Positions 1 through 9,104 are shown, counted from the stretch's first letter. The stretch: 44,606 nucleotides of DNA from Hyphomicrobiales bacterium (GCA_027024225.1 JALVSR010000037.1:1-44606), one strand, 5' to 3'. Translations and numbers: made by a program. The notes: generated from the sequence alone by a model not told the origin.

Positions 1-269
1 GGCTGATGTTCGTGCTCTATTACGGCGTCATCGACTTCTACATCGGCTTCATCGCCGGCATCAAGGCGTTCACGGCCGCCGTGCTGGGTGGCATCGGCTC
101 GCTGCCCGGAGCCATGCTGGGCGGGCTCATCATCGGGCTGATCGAGACCATGTGGTCGGCCTATTTTACCATCGAATACAAGGACGTGGCGGCGTTTTCC
201 ATTCTCGCCATCACGCTCATCTTCCTGCCCTCCGGCCTGTTGGGCAAACCGGAAGTGGAAAAGGTCTGA
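1..269 (+). CDS. livH: Branched-chain amino acid (HAAT) ABC permease LivH, C-terminal part
   Basis: The reading frame is open from the left edge (first full codon at base 3) to TGA at 267-269, so only the last ~88 residues are present; the true start lies outside. The fragment holds hydrophobic segments around a Gly-rich GGIGSLPGAMLGG stretch, typical of the end of LivH-type inner-membrane permeases, and ends in a short polar tail (GKPEVEKV). It precedes livM, livG and livF in the usual order, so it is one of the two channel subunits of an importer for branched-chain amino acids or related compounds. The substrate cannot be read from the permease. No binding-protein gene for this first system is visible; it may lie to the left. 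Confidence 0.9.
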   Translation, partial: LMFVLYYGVIDFYIGFIAGIKAFTAAVLGGIGSLPGAMLGGLIIGLIETMWSAYFTIEYKDVAAFSILAITLIFLPSGLLGKPEVEKV

Positions 270-300
270 AAACCGCGCTTGAGCAGGGGATTACGGGGCC

Positions 301-1665
301 ATGAGCGAAGCGACGGCGAAGACCTCGGAAACCACGGGGCGGACGGCGCCCGCGCCGCACGCGCCGGTGCGCAATCCCGTGGTGGAGGCGGCGAAGGAAT
401 CCTTCATGGCCGGCTTGCTGGCCGCCGTGCTGGCCTCCTTCATCCTGGGCGTGAAGACGGTGGACACGCCCACAGGCCTGCAGCTGCAATACCGCTGGCA
501 CTGGGTGCTTTACGCTTTCACCATCGTGGCGGTGGGGCGGTTCTTTTTGCGCCTGTTCTGGTGGAAGGCCAATGCGGCGCTTCCGAAGCTGGTGGGCAAC
601 ATCGGCGCCGGCGTGGCGCGCACCACCGCGCCGCTTGGCAAATGGGTGGGCCTGGCGCTGGCGATAACGGCTTTTGTCCTGCCCTTCATCCCCGGCATCG
701 GGCGCTACGAGCTGGACATCGCCATCCTGGTGCTCACCTATGTCCTGCTGGGCTGGGGGCTGAACGTGGTGGTGGGTTACGCGGGTCTGCTGGACCTCGG
801 CTACGTGGCCTTCTACGCCGTGGGCGCCTATTCCTACGCCCTGCTGGCCAAGACCTTTGGCCTGGGCTTCTGGACGGTGCTGCCGCTGGCTGGTTTGCTG
901 GCGGCGCTGTGGGGCATGATACTGGGCTTTCCGGTGCTGCGCCTGCGGGGTGATTACCTGGCCATCGTCACGCTGGCGTTCGGCGAGATCATCCGCGTGG
1001 TTCTGCTGAACTGGCAGGAGGTCACCGGCGGGCCGGATGGCATCACCGGCATTCCGCGCCCCACCTTCTTCGGCCTTGAATTCAAGCGCTTCGGTGAGAA
1101 TACCTTCCACCAGTTCTTCGGCCTTGAATATTCGTCCATGCACCGCATCGTGTTCCTCTATTTCATCATCCTGTCGCTGGCGATGATCACCTTTTTCGTG
1201 ACCAACCGCCTGCGGCGGCTGCCGGTGGGGCGTGCATGGGAGGCCATGCGCGAGGGCGAAATCGCCTGCCGGACACTGGGCATCAACACCACCAACACCA
1301 AGCTCACCGCCTTCGCCGTTGGCGCGTTCTTCGGCGGGCTGGGTGGTTCGTTCTTCGCCACGCGGCAGGGCTTCATCTCGCCCGAGTCCTTCACCTTCAT
1401 CGAGTCGGCCATCATCCTGGCCATCGTGGTGCTGGGCGGCCTGGGCAGCCAGATCGGCGTGGCCATCGCCGCCATCGTCATGATCGGCGGCTTCGAGGTG
1501 TTCCGTGATCTGGAGGAGTTCCGCATGCTCATCTTCGGCCTCTTGATGGTGGTCATCATGGTGTGGAAGCCGCGCGGTCTCGTCTCCAGCCGCATGCCCA
1601 CCATCTTCCTGGGCAAGGAGCGAAGAGCCATTTCCGCCGACATGGTGCAGGAGGGACAGGGATGA
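301..1665 (+). CDS. livM: Branched-chain amino acid (HAAT) ABC permease LivM
   Basis: 454 residues. The first ~40 are polar, then membrane segments follow; the core carries the LivM signatures GLNVVVGYAGLLDLGYVAFYA and FPVLRLRGDYLAIVTLAFGEI, and a cytoplasmic EAA-like loop (AWEAMREGEIACRTLGIN) that contacts the ATPases. It is longer than a minimal LivM because of about 100 N-terminal residues with extra hydrophobic stretches, as in many alphaproteobacterial LivM proteins. It starts 31 bases after livH, and its stop overlaps the livG start (ATGA at 1662-1665), so translation is probably coupled. Role: second channel subunit of the importer in the inner membrane. Confidence 0.95.
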   Translation: MSEATAKTSETTGRTAPAPHAPVRNPVVEAAKESFMAGLLAAVLASFILGVKTVDTPTGLQLQYRWHWVLYAFTIVAVGRFFLRLFWWKANAALPKLVGNIGAGVARTTAPLGKWVGLALAITAFVLPFIPGIGRYELDIAILVLTYVLLGWGLNVVVGYAGLLDLGYVAFYAVGAYSYALLAKTFGLGFWTVLPLAGLLAALWGMILGFPVLRLRGDYLAIVTLAFGEIIRVVLLNWQEVTGGPDGITGIPRPTFFGLEFKRFGENTFHQFFGLEYSSMHRIVFLYFIILSLAMITFFVTNRLRRLPVGRAWEAMREGEIACRTLGINTTNTKLTAFAVGAFFGGLGGSFFATRQGFISPESFTFIESAIILAIVVLGGLGSQIGVAIAAIVMIGGFEVFRDLEEFRMLIFGLLMVVIMVWKPRGLVSSRMPTIFLGKERRAISADMVQEGQG

Positions 1666-2498
1666 GCGAAACCACGCCCATTCTCACCGTGGAGCACATG
1701 ACCATGCGCTTCGGTGGCCTGGTGGCCATCGACGATCTCTCGTTCACCGCGCGGCGCGGGCACATCACCTCCATCATCGGTCCCAACGGCGCGGGCAAGA
1801 CCACGGTGTTCAATTGCATCACCGGGTTCTACAAGCCCACCACCGGCCGGCTGACGCTCACGCACGAGGATGGCAAGACCTTCCTGCTGGAGCGCATGGA
1901 CGATTTCCGCATCAATTCGCAGGCCAAGGTGGCGCGCACGTTCCAGAACATTCGCCTGTTCACCGGCATGACGGTGCTGGAGAACCTGATGGTGGCGCAG
2001 CACAACATGCTGATGAAGGCATCGGGCTATTCCTTCGCCGCTGTGTTCTGGCCGCGCAGTTACCGCGAGAAGGAAAAGGAGGCGGTGGAGCTGGCGCGCT
2101 ACTGGCTGGAGAAGACCGGCCTCATCCACCGCGCGGACGAGGCTGCGGGCAGCCTGCCCTACGGCGAGCAGCGCAAACTCGAGATCGCGCGGGCCATGTG
2201 CACCCGCCCTAAGCTTCTGTGCCTGGACGAACCCGCCGCCGGCCTGAACCCGAAGGAATCGGAGGAGCTCAATCAGCTGCTGGTGTCCATCCGCGACGAT
2301 GACAAGGTGTCCATCCTGCTGATCGAGCACGACATGGGCGTGGTGATGAAAATCTCCGATCACATCGTGGTGCTGGACTACGGCAAGAAGATCGCCGAGG
2401 GCACGCCGGAAGAGGTGCGCAACGACCCGGCGGTGATCGCCGCCTATCTCGGTGTGGAGGACGAGGAAGTGGCCGACGTGAAGGAACAGATCCAATGA
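1662..2498 (+). CDS. livG: Branched-chain amino acid ABC transporter ATP-binding protein LivG
   Basis: 278 residues from ATG 1662, chosen because it overlaps the livM stop and places the usual N-terminus (LTVEHMTMRFGGLVAIDDLS) directly at the start; the frame is open further upstream inside livM but that part is not family-like. Walker A is GPNGAGKTT, the signature is LPYGEQRKLEIARAM (the LivG variant of LSGGQ), Walker B is LLCLDEPAAGLNP, and the H-loop is in LIEHDMGVVM. It is the cytoplasmic ATPase that pairs with LivF. Its stop overlaps the livF start by ATGA (2495-2498). Confidence 0.96.
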   Translation: MSETTPILTVEHMTMRFGGLVAIDDLSFTARRGHITSIIGPNGAGKTTVFNCITGFYKPTTGRLTLTHEDGKTFLLERMDDFRINSQAKVARTFQNIRLFTGMTVLENLMVAQHNMLMKASGYSFAAVFWPRSYREKEKEAVELARYWLEKTGLIHRADEAAGSLPYGEQRKLEIARAMCTRPKLLCLDEPAAGLNPKESEELNQLLVSIRDDDKVSILLIEHDMGVVMKISDHIVVLDYGKKIAEGTPEEVRNDPAVIAAYLGVEDEEVADVKEQIQ

Positions 2499-3229
2499 CG
2501 GAGCAAGCCACACATCCCATCCTGCAGGTGGAGAACGTGAGCGCTTCTTATGGCCACATCCAGGCCCTGCACGACATCACCATGGACGTGCAGTATGGCG
2601 AGATCGTCACCATGATCGGCGCCAATGGCGCGGGCAAGTCCACGCTGATGATGACCATCTTCGGCCATCCGCGCGCCAGCTCGGGCCGCATCATCTTCGA
2701 CGGCTGGGACATCACCGAGGAGCCCACGCATCACATCGCGCGGCGCGGCCTCTCATTGGTGCCGGAGGGCCGGCGCATCTTTCCGCGCATGACTGTGCTG
2801 GAAAACCTGCAACTGGGCGCGGAGCTGGCGCCCGACAGTCATTTCGACGATGATCTGGCCTTCGTCTACTCCCTGTTTCCGGTGCTGGAAAAGCGCCAGA
2901 ACCAGCGCGCCGGCACGCTTTCCGGCGGTGAGCAGCAGATGCTGGCCATTGGCCGCGCGCTCATGGGCAAGCCGCGTTTCCTGATGCTGGACGAGCCATC
3001 GTTGGGCCTGGCGCCGCTGCTGGTGAAGCAGGTATTCGACGTGTTGCGCGAGCTGAACGAGAAACACAACATGACCATCTTCCTGGTGGAGCAGAACGCC
3101 TTTCACGCGCTCAAGCTGGCGCATAGGGGCTACGTGCTGGTCAACGGCCGCATCACCATGAGCGGCACCGGCGAGGAGCTGCTGGCGAAGGAAGAGGTGC
3201 GCGCCGCCTACCTGGAAGGCGGCATCTGA
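2495..3229 (+). CDS. livF: Branched-chain amino acid ABC transporter ATP-binding protein LivF
   Basis: 244 residues. Walker A reads GANGAGKST (the Ala after Gly is normal for LivF), the signature is LSGGEQQMLAIGRAL, Walker B is FLMLDEPSLGLAP and the H-loop-equivalent segment is FLVEQNAF, with the Gln-containing LivF form instead of His. The ATGA overlap with livG indicates coupled translation. Together with livG it forms the heterodimeric ATPase of the first importer. A second, more divergent pair is encoded at 30.7-32.4 kb. Confidence 0.96.
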   Translation: MTEQATHPILQVENVSASYGHIQALHDITMDVQYGEIVTMIGANGAGKSTLMMTIFGHPRASSGRIIFDGWDITEEPTHHIARRGLSLVPEGRRIFPRMTVLENLQLGAELAPDSHFDDDLAFVYSLFPVLEKRQNQRAGTLSGGEQQMLAIGRALMGKPRFLMLDEPSLGLAPLLVKQVFDVLRELNEKHNMTIFLVEQNAFHALKLAHRGYVLVNGRITMSGTGEELLAKEEVRAAYLEGGI

Positions 3230-3306
3230 AGCCGACGTGGCGACGTGGAAACACGGAAAAACACGGAAACGCATGATCGCGCGAGCGGGCTGACGGGGAT
3301 GGGCCG

Positions 3307-3687
3307 ATGAACGGACTGACCAACTTTCTCGCTTCTCCCATGCCGGCCTGGCTGTATGACGGCCGGGTGGGGGTGTTCATCCTGCTGAACCTCATCGTGG
3401 GGGCGGGCGCGGCCTACATGTCGGGCCGGGCGTTGGCGCTGAAGTGGCGGGGGCTGTGGCAGGTGTTCGTTTACATGTTCCTGCTGGCCTGGGCGGTGCG
3501 TTTCCTGCACTATGCCCTGTATGAAGAGGTGTTCCTGTCCGTGGGCAACCTGCTGGTGGATTACGCCACCATGCTGTTCTTCGCCTTGCTGGGGTATCGC
3601 CTCACGCGGGTGAAGCAGATGGTGACGCAGTATTACTGGCTCTATGAGCGCGCCGGGCCCTTCAGCTGGCGCGAGAAGCGGGCCTGA
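3307..3687 (+). CDS. Small membrane protein, DUF6867-like, associated with liv operon
   Basis: 126 residues with three predicted membrane segments (about residues 21-44, 50-72 and 84-104) and a basic C-terminus (ending FSWREKRA). It starts 77 bases after livF on the same strand, preceded by a G-rich stretch that could act as a ribosome-binding site. I recall a family of this size (DUF6867) next to liv ABC genes in alphaproteobacteria; that assignment is from memory and not checked. Its position suggests an accessory subunit or a co-regulated membrane protein of the importer. Function unknown. Confidence 0.8.
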   Translation: MNGLTNFLASPMPAWLYDGRVGVFILLNLIVGAGAAYMSGRALALKWRGLWQVFVYMFLLAWAVRFLHYALYEEVFLSVGNLLVDYATMLFFALLGYRLTRVKQMVTQYYWLYERAGPFSWREKRA

Positions 3688-3798
3688 GGCGCTCTTCCCG
3701 GCGTGCCGAATGCCGCCGCCCTTTTCCATGGCCATTCTCATGGGCCGAAAACCGCCTTGTTCACGGCTGGCGGGCGTGCCAGCCTGTAACCGCTTGAA

Positions 3799-4644
3799 AT
3801 GTCTTCGGCAGCGGGCGTACCCATGACGGACTGGCTGGCAGAACATCGGCTGCGCATCGGCACATCGGGCTGGGCCGGCAATGGCTGGCGCAAGCTGTTC
3901 TATCCGCCCGGCCTGCCGGAGGACGAATGGCTGGGCCATTACGCCCAACACTTCGACACCACGGAGCTGACGGCCACCTGCTACCGCCTGCCGGAAGAGG
4001 ACATGATCCTGCGCTGGCGCGAGATGGTGCCCGATGGCTTCCTGTTCACGGTGAAGGCGCCGCACCGCATCTGCCGCCGCAAGCGCCTGCGCAACTGTTT
4101 CACGGACATGATGCACTTCTTCCTGCGCATCGAGCTGCTGGACGACCGACTGGGCCCAATAATCTGGCAGCTGCCGCCCACCTTCAAGCGCGACGAGGAG
4201 GCGCTGGCCGACTTCCTGCCCCGCCTGCCGAAAGACATGGTGCATGTCATCGAGTTCCGTCACGCCAGCTGGCACTCGGCGAAGGTGCGCGAGCTGCTGG
4301 AGGAGCATGACGTGAGCATGGCCTTTCACGACCATGACGGCCGGCGCACGCCGTGGTGGGTGACGGGACCGGTGGTGTTCTTCCGTCTCAATGGCCTTCA
4401 GGCGCAAAAGCGCTGTTATGGCGTTGGCGGGCTGGAGCCTTTCGTGGAGGACATGGAGCGCGCCATGGACGAGGAAGGTCGTCCGGTGTTCGTGAGCTTC
4501 GGCGACGATGCCGAGGGCTGCGCGGTGCGCGACGCCTCCATCCTGCAACACCTGGCAGGGCAGCCGCCAGCCATGCCGGATGTCATCGCGCAGGTCGAAA
4601 GCGAATCCACGCCCATCGCGCTGGCCATCGCCGGGCAGGATTGA
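3799..4644 (+). CDS. DUF72 family protein (TIM-barrel-like)
   Basis: 281 residues. The N-terminus carries the DUF72 hallmark RIGTSGWAGNGWRKLFYPPG, followed by YAQHFDTTELTATCYRLP and, in the middle, VIEFRHASWH, all conserved in this family. DUF72 proteins have a TIM-barrel fold and no settled biochemical role. An internal ATG at 3823 (MTDWLAEHRL) is an equally good start, giving 273 residues; neither has a clear ribosome-binding site. It stands alone between the liv operon and the convergent accA gene. Confidence 0.85.
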   Translation: MSSAAGVPMTDWLAEHRLRIGTSGWAGNGWRKLFYPPGLPEDEWLGHYAQHFDTTELTATCYRLPEEDMILRWREMVPDGFLFTVKAPHRICRRKRLRNCFTDMMHFFLRIELLDDRLGPIIWQLPPTFKRDEEALADFLPRLPKDMVHVIEFRHASWHSAKVRELLEEHDVSMAFHDHDGRRTPWWVTGPVVFFRLNGLQAQKRCYGVGGLEPFVEDMERAMDEEGRPVFVSFGDDAEGCAVRDASILQHLAGQPPAMPDVIAQVESESTPIALAIAGQD

Positions 4645-4780
4645 GCTAGAAAAACGGCTGCGTTCCGAAAGCTTTTTTCCGGGCGCAGACCTGGAGACGG
4701 ACTTGGAGGCAGGCTTGGGGGTGGAGGGTTGGACAGGTCGTGCAGTTTGAAAGTACCGCGTGCGTGGCCGCGGCCGGCCC

Positions 4781-5746
4781 TCAGCCCAGCGAGCGGCCGA
4801 TGGCAAGGAATTTTTCCCGCCGGTGGCGGCGGATGGCCTCACCCTCCATGCCCTCGAATTCCTTCAGCGCTTCGGCGATGGCATCCCCCACTCGCGCAAT
4901 CATCTCTTCCGGCGCCCGGTGCGCGCCGCCCAGTGGTTCCTCGATGATCTCGTCGATGACACCCAGCTCCTTCAGATCGGTGGCCACCAGTTTGAGCGCC
5001 TTGGCCGCCGTTTCCGCCTTGGTGGGGTCGCGCCAGAGGATGGAAGCCGCGCCTTCCGGTGAAATGACGGAATAAATGGCGTGCTCCAGCATGAGCACCT
5101 TGTTGGCCGTGGCCAGCGCCACCGCGCCGCCGGAGCCACCCTCGCCGATGATGGTGGCGATCAGCGGTGTCTTCAGTTGCAGGCAGCGCTCGGTGGACCG
5201 GGCGATGGCTTCGGCCTGGCCGCGCTCCTCCGCCCCCACGCCTGGATAGGCGCCGGCGGTGTCGATAAAGGTGATAACCGGCATATCATGGCGCTCGGCC
5301 AGGTCCATCAGCCGCACCGCCTTGCGGTAGCCCTCCGGCCGCGCCATGCCGAAGTTGTGCTTCACCCGGCTTTCGGTGTCGGAGCCCTTTTCCTGGCCGA
5401 TGACCATGACCGGCCGGCCACGGAACCAGCCCGGTCCGCCGACGATGGCGTGGTCCTCGGCAAAACAGCGATCGCCCGCCAGCGGCGTGAAATTCTCGAT
5501 CAGGGTGTTGATGTAGTCGAGGGCGTGGGGGCGCTCCGGATGGCGGGCCACCTGCGTCTTTTGCCAGGGGTCCAGCTTCTGGTAGAGATCGGCCAGCGCC
5601 TTTTCCACCTTCTTTTCCAGCTGGGCGACTTCCTCGCCGATGTTTATGCCGCCCTCCTTGGCCTCCTCGTCGGAAAGCGAGCGGAGCTCCGCGATCTTGC
5701 CTTCCAGCTCGGCGATCTTGGTTTCGAATTCCAGATAGGTTTTCAT
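4781..5746 (-). CDS. accA: Acetyl-CoA carboxylase carboxyltransferase subunit alpha
   Basis: 321 residues from the ATG at 5746, matching the usual AccA length (about 320) and N-terminus ([18 protein letters not shown]); the frame runs 32 codons further upstream without family resemblance. Early conserved block [15 protein letters not shown] lies near residues 59-73; the crotonase-fold core follows with [12 protein letters not shown] and [16 protein letters not shown] near residues 200-242. With AccD it transfers the carboxyl group from carboxybiotin to acetyl-CoA, giving malonyl-CoA for fatty-acid synthesis in the cytoplasm. It follows xerD on the minus strand after 126 bases, a pairing common in alphaproteobacteria. 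Confidence 0.97.
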   Translation of the reverse strand: MKTYLEFETKIAELEGKIAELRSLSDEEAKEGGINIGEEVAQLEKKVEKALADLYQKLDPWQKTQVARHPERPHALDYINTLIENFTPLAGDRCFAEDHAIVGGPGWFRGRPVMVIGQEKGSDTESRVKHNFGMARPEGYRKAVRLMDLAERHDMPVITFIDTAGAYPGVGAEERGQAEAIARSTERCLQLKTPLIATIIGEGGSGGAVALATANKVLMLEHAIYSVISPEGAASILWRDPTKAETAAKALKLVATDLKELGVIDEIIEEPLGGAHRAPEEMIARVGDAIAEALKEFEGMEGEAIRRHRREKFLAIGRSLG

Positions 5747-5872
5747 GGCCAGCACCGGGAAAGGTTTGCCCCCACAGGCGCGCGGGCAGACCGCGCGCCG
5801 GATATCGCTTGCGTTGATGGGCGTATCAAGACGCGATGTCAAGCCGCCATGGAATGCCCTGGCACGGGTGGT

Positions 5873-6850
5873 TCAGGTCCGTTTCGCCAGCGGGTGGTGC
5901 GCCTGCATGGTGTGCCGCAGCCGCTGCATGTTGACATGGGTATATATCTGCGTGGTGGCGATGTCCGCGTGCCCCAGCATCATCTGCACCGCGCGCAAAT
6001 CCGCGCCGTGGTCGAGCAGATGCGTGGCGAAGGCATGACGCAGCACGTGCGGCGAAACGCGCTCCGGCGCCAGTCCGGCGCGGGCAGCCAGGATTTTCAG
6101 TTCCTGTGCGAATCGCTGGCGGGTCACGTGGCCGCTGCCGGCGGAAGAGGATGGAAACAGCCAGCCGCTGGCCCGCAGCCGCCCCTTGCCGCCCGCCTTG
6201 CCGGAAACACTGGCGCAGTGTTCGCGGTATTCGGCCAGTGCGCTCAGCGCTTGCCCGGTCAGCGGCACCATGCGCTCCTTGCCGCCCTTGCCCAGCACGC
6301 GCACCATGGCACTTCGCTCGTCCACGTCGTTCTCGCGCAAGGCAATCAGCTCGGAGACGCGCATGCCCGTGGCATACAAAAGCTCCAGCATGGCCATCAT
6401 GCGCAGGGCGCGGCAACGGGCCTTTTCCGTGCGGGCGGCGGCAATGTCCGCCTGCAACCGCTCGAACAGGCGCGTTACCTCCTCCTCCGAGAGCACTTTT
6501 GGCAGGGAGCGGGCCTTGCGCGGGCCTTGCAGGTGCTGGGCGGGATTGGCATCGGCCAGCCCCTCGCCGTAAAGGAAATTGTGAAACTGACGCACGGCGG
6601 AAAGGCGCCGGGCCTGCGTGCTGCGCGCCAGCCCCTGCGCGGAGAGCGAGGAGGCGAAGGATCGCACGTCATCCTCGTCCGCCTCCGCAACCGCGCGCCC
6701 GCGTGCGGCCATGTGCGTGGCGTATTCGCTCAAGTCACGTTCGTAGGCCGCAAGCGTGTTGGCGGAGGCGTTGCGTTCCGCCGCCATCATTTCGAGAAAG
6801 CGCTCGATCAGGGCAAGGCTGCGCTCATGACTGCTCGCGCAAGGGGGCAT
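5873..6850 (-). CDS. xerD: Tyrosine site-specific recombinase XerD
   Basis: 325 residues. The N-terminal SAM-like DNA-binding domain covers about residues 10-105 and the catalytic domain the rest. The active-site set is complete: R164 (TGMRVSEL), K188 (GKGGKER), H268 and R271 (HVLRHAFATHLL), H294 (LGHADI) and the nucleophile Y303 (QIYTHVN). It is a chromosome-dimer-resolution recombinase by length and by its setting beside accA and aroK; no dif site is seen in this window and no phage or integron genes surround it. Its start lies inside the end of the small gene 6825-6974, a 26-base overlap in a different frame, so the two are probably co-transcribed. XerC versus XerD cannot be decided from motifs alone, but the context favours XerD. 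Confidence 0.92.
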   Translation of the reverse strand: MPPCASSHERSLALIERFLEMMAAERNASANTLAAYERDLSEYATHMAARGRAVAEADEDDVRSFASSLSAQGLARSTQARRLSAVRQFHNFLYGEGLADANPAQHLQGPRKARSLPKVLSEEEVTRLFERLQADIAAARTEKARCRALRMMAMLELLYATGMRVSELIALRENDVDERSAMVRVLGKGGKERMVPLTGQALSALAEYREHCASVSGKAGGKGRLRASGWLFPSSSAGSGHVTRQRFAQELKILAARAGLAPERVSPHVLRHAFATHLLDHGADLRAVQMMLGHADIATTQIYTHVNMQRLRHTMQAHHPLAKRT

Positions 6851-6974
6851 CGGAAAGCTCTTTCGTCACATCCTGCGGCTGCGGCGTCATGTTCGCCAGC
6901 ACGTAGGCCGCCGCGTATATGCTTCCGATTATGCCCGCAATGATTAACAAAAAGCGGATGGAATCAGGCATCAT
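6825..6974 (-). CDS. Small single-span membrane protein upstream of xerD
   Basis: 49 residues (M56 of a longer open frame taken as start, with a GAGG stretch about 11 bases upstream). It has one clear membrane helix (RFLLIIAGIIGSIYAAAYVLA), then a polar tail rich in Pro, Gln and Asp. Small proteins of this shape often sit between aroK and xerD in alphaproteobacteria. The overlap with the xerD start and the intact frame support it being real. Function unknown; a start one codon later (6971) is equally possible. Confidence 0.6.
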   Translation of the reverse strand: MMPDSIRFLLIIAGIIGSIYAAAYVLANMTPQPQDVTKELSDAPLREQS

Positions 6975-7153
6975 GACGGTTTCGCCCTCATTTGCATGCC
7001 AAAAGCCCGTTTCTGGCTTTGCTTTGACCGCCGGACATTGGCGCGCTATGGAATAGCACAAAAGGCCGCCGGGGATGTTCCTGAACAGAAGGTGCGCAAC
7101 TTCAAAGTGTTGCGGCAAAATGACGGCTGACACGCACACCTGCGGTGAAACAT

Positions 7154-7744
7154 ATGGATATGGCGCCGATGTCGGAAGACAACCTAGGGGATAAAATCCA
7201 CACGATCAACGCGCGGCTGAAGGGCCGCTCCATCGTGCTCATCGGGCTGATGGGCGCGGGCAAGACCACCGTGGGGCGCCGGCTGGCCAAACGGCTCGGC
7301 TTGCCATTTGTGGATGCCGATCATGAAATCGAGCGCGCGGCGGGCAAATCCATCGAGGAAATCTTTGCGGAAGACGGCGAGGAATTCTTCCGCGCCGGTG
7401 AGGAGCGCGTAATCGCCCGGCTGCTGGAAAACGGTCCGCAGGTGTTGGCCACCGGTGGTGGGGCATGGATGCGCGAGGCCACGCGCGAGCGGGTGAAGGA
7501 GCGTGGAATTTCGGTATGGCTGAAGGCGGACCTTGATGTGCTCATGGAGCGCGTTTTGCGTCGGCCGGGGCGGCCGCTGCTGAAGAACGACAACCCGCGC
7601 GCGGTGATGGAGCGGCTCATCGAGGAACGTTATCCCGTTTATGCGCTGGCGGACATCACGGTGGAGAGCTGCAACAAGCCGCACAACGTGGTGGTGGGGC
7701 GCATCATCCGGGCGCTGGCCGACTGGCTGGAGAGGCAGGAATAG
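7154..7744 (+). CDS. aroK: Shikimate kinase
   Basis: 196 residues from ATG 7154, which has GGTGA at 7144-7148 as a ribosome-binding site; a GTG three codons earlier lacks one. The P-loop is GLMGAGKTT (about residues 31-39), followed by the shikimate-binding DADHEIE, then the ATGGGAW turn and the lid RRPGRPLL. It phosphorylates shikimate at the 3-hydroxyl in the aromatic amino acid pathway, and the next pathway gene, aroB, follows on the same strand. The ~20-residue N-terminal extension before the kinase core is common in alphaproteobacterial AroK. It is transcribed divergently from the xerD group. Confidence 0.96.
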   Translation: MDMAPMSEDNLGDKIHTINARLKGRSIVLIGLMGAGKTTVGRRLAKRLGLPFVDADHEIERAAGKSIEEIFAEDGEEFFRAGEERVIARLLENGPQVLATGGGAWMREATRERVKERGISVWLKADLDVLMERVLRRPGRPLLKNDNPRAVMERLIEERYPVYALADITVESCNKPHNVVVGRIIRALADWLERQE

Positions 7745-7765
7745 GTCCGCTCACTTGAAGTTTTC

Positions 7766-7894
7766 TCACAACCCCTTGAATGTCAATGGTGAAATCGCTC
7801 TGCGACGGACCAAGGGCCCGCCATTGACATTCAAGGGGTTGTGAAAAGAATGGCAAGGAAGCGCCAATGGCGAGAAATCGCCATTGGCGCTTCC
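7766..7894. repeat. Composite palindromic element, copy 1 (aroK-aroB gap)
   Basis: Part one is a perfect 24-bp inverted repeat (arms 7766-7789 and 7821-7844) around a 31-nt loop that itself holds a small hairpin (TCGC-TCT-GCGA, 7795-7805). After a 12-nt linker comes part two: a hairpin with a 17-bp stem (7857-7873 with 7878-7894) and a GAAA tetraloop. A second copy with the same architecture lies at 9105-9235. It is not a simple terminator, as no T-tract follows either stem. It ends 35 bases before the aroB start, so if transcribed it would form the aroB leader. Confidence 0.85.
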
Positions 7895-7929
7895 CTCAGC
7901 AGGAAAATATCCGAAAAGTAACCTCGGCG

Positions 7930-9081
7930 ATGGAAGACAATGCGGTAAGGAACAGCACGGTGGAAACGACGCAAACGGTGCGGGTGGAGCCCACCGGCTG
8001 GCCAGCCTATGACATTCACATCGGGCCGGGCCTGCTGCCCCGCGCCGGGGAGATCATCCGCCCGCTGCTGGCGCGGCCGAAGACGCTGGTGGTGACGGAT
8101 GAAAACGTCGCCCGGCATCACCTGGATGCGCTTTCCGCCAGTCTGAACGCGGCGGGCATCGAACACGCGGTGACGGTGCTGCCCGCGGGCGAATCCACCA
8201 AGAGCTGGCAGCACCTGCAGGAGCTGGTGGAGGAAATTCTTGCCCAACAGCTCGAGCGCAACGATCATATCATCGCCTTCGGCGGGGGGGTGATTGGCGA
8301 TCTCGCGGGCTTCGCCGCCGCCATCGCGCGGCGCGGCATGCCGTTCATCCAGATTCCCACCACCCTGCTGGCGCAGGTGGACAGTTCCGTCGGTGGCAAG
8401 ACAGGCATCAACTCGCCACATGGCAAGAACCTCATCGGCGCCTTTCACCAGCCCTCGGTGGTGCTTGCCGACACGGACGTGCTGGCCACCCTGCCGCGGC
8501 GCGAGCTGCTGGCGGGATATGCCGAGGTGGTGAAATACGGCCTGCTGGGCGATGCGGACTTTTTCGCGTGGCTGGAGGCGCACGGGAACGACGTGCTGGC
8601 GCTGAAGCCCGAGGCCATCATTCACGCGGTGGCCACCTCGTGCCGGGCCAAGGCCGCCATCGTGACGGAAGACGCGCGGGAGAAGGGCAGGCGCGCGCTG
8701 CTGAACCTTGGCCACACCTTCGGCCACGCGCTAGAGGCTGCGCTGGGCTATGACGGCACGCTGTTGCACGGCGAGGGCGTGGCCATCGGCATGGCGCAAG
8801 CCTTACGCTTTTCCGAGAAGCTGGGCTTGTGTCCGCCGGGCCGGGCGGCGCGGGTGGCGGAGCATCTTGCCGCCGTTGGCCTGCCGGTGGATCTGCGGGC
8901 CATTCACAATCGCCTGCCTGCTCCGAAGGACCTACTGGAGCTGATGCGGCAGGACAAGAAGGCCAGCGGGGGGAAGCTGGTGTTCATCCTGGTGCGCGAT
9001 ATTGGCGAGGCCTTCATCGCGCGCGACGTAGCGGAAGAGGATGTGCTGGCCTTCCTGCGCGAGGAGCTTGCCGAGGCCTAG
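7930..9081 (+). CDS. aroB: 3-dehydroquinate synthase
   Basis: 383 residues from ATG 7930. A start 21 codons earlier (7867) is open but would be encoded by the hairpin of the repeat element, so it is rejected. Family motifs: the NAD-binding GGGVIGDLAGFAA, the lysine-containing QVDSSVGGKTGIN, the metal-binding stretch AEVVKYGLLGD, and LNLGHTFGHALE with H-based zinc ligands, then LLHGEGVAIGM. It converts DAHP to 3-dehydroquinate, the second step of the shikimate pathway. It lies downstream of aroK, and copies of the palindromic element lie on both sides. No strong ribosome-binding site precedes the start. Confidence 0.96.
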   Translation: MEDNAVRNSTVETTQTVRVEPTGWPAYDIHIGPGLLPRAGEIIRPLLARPKTLVVTDENVARHHLDALSASLNAAGIEHAVTVLPAGESTKSWQHLQELVEEILAQQLERNDHIIAFGGGVIGDLAGFAAAIARRGMPFIQIPTTLLAQVDSSVGGKTGINSPHGKNLIGAFHQPSVVLADTDVLATLPRRELLAGYAEVVKYGLLGDADFFAWLEAHGNDVLALKPEAIIHAVATSCRAKAAIVTEDAREKGRRALLNLGHTFGHALEAALGYDGTLLHGEGVAIGMAQALRFSEKLGLCPPGRAARVAEHLAAVGLPVDLRAIHNRLPAPKDLLELMRQDKKASGGKLVFILVRDIGEAFIARDVAEEDVLAFLREELAEA

Positions 9082-9104
9082 CAATTCCAGGCAGAGATGC
9101 ATTG

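Noticed and set aside
7867-7929. 21-codon extension of aroB
   Set aside because: It is encoded by the second hairpin of the palindromic element and is not AroB-like; ATG 7930 gives the expected length.
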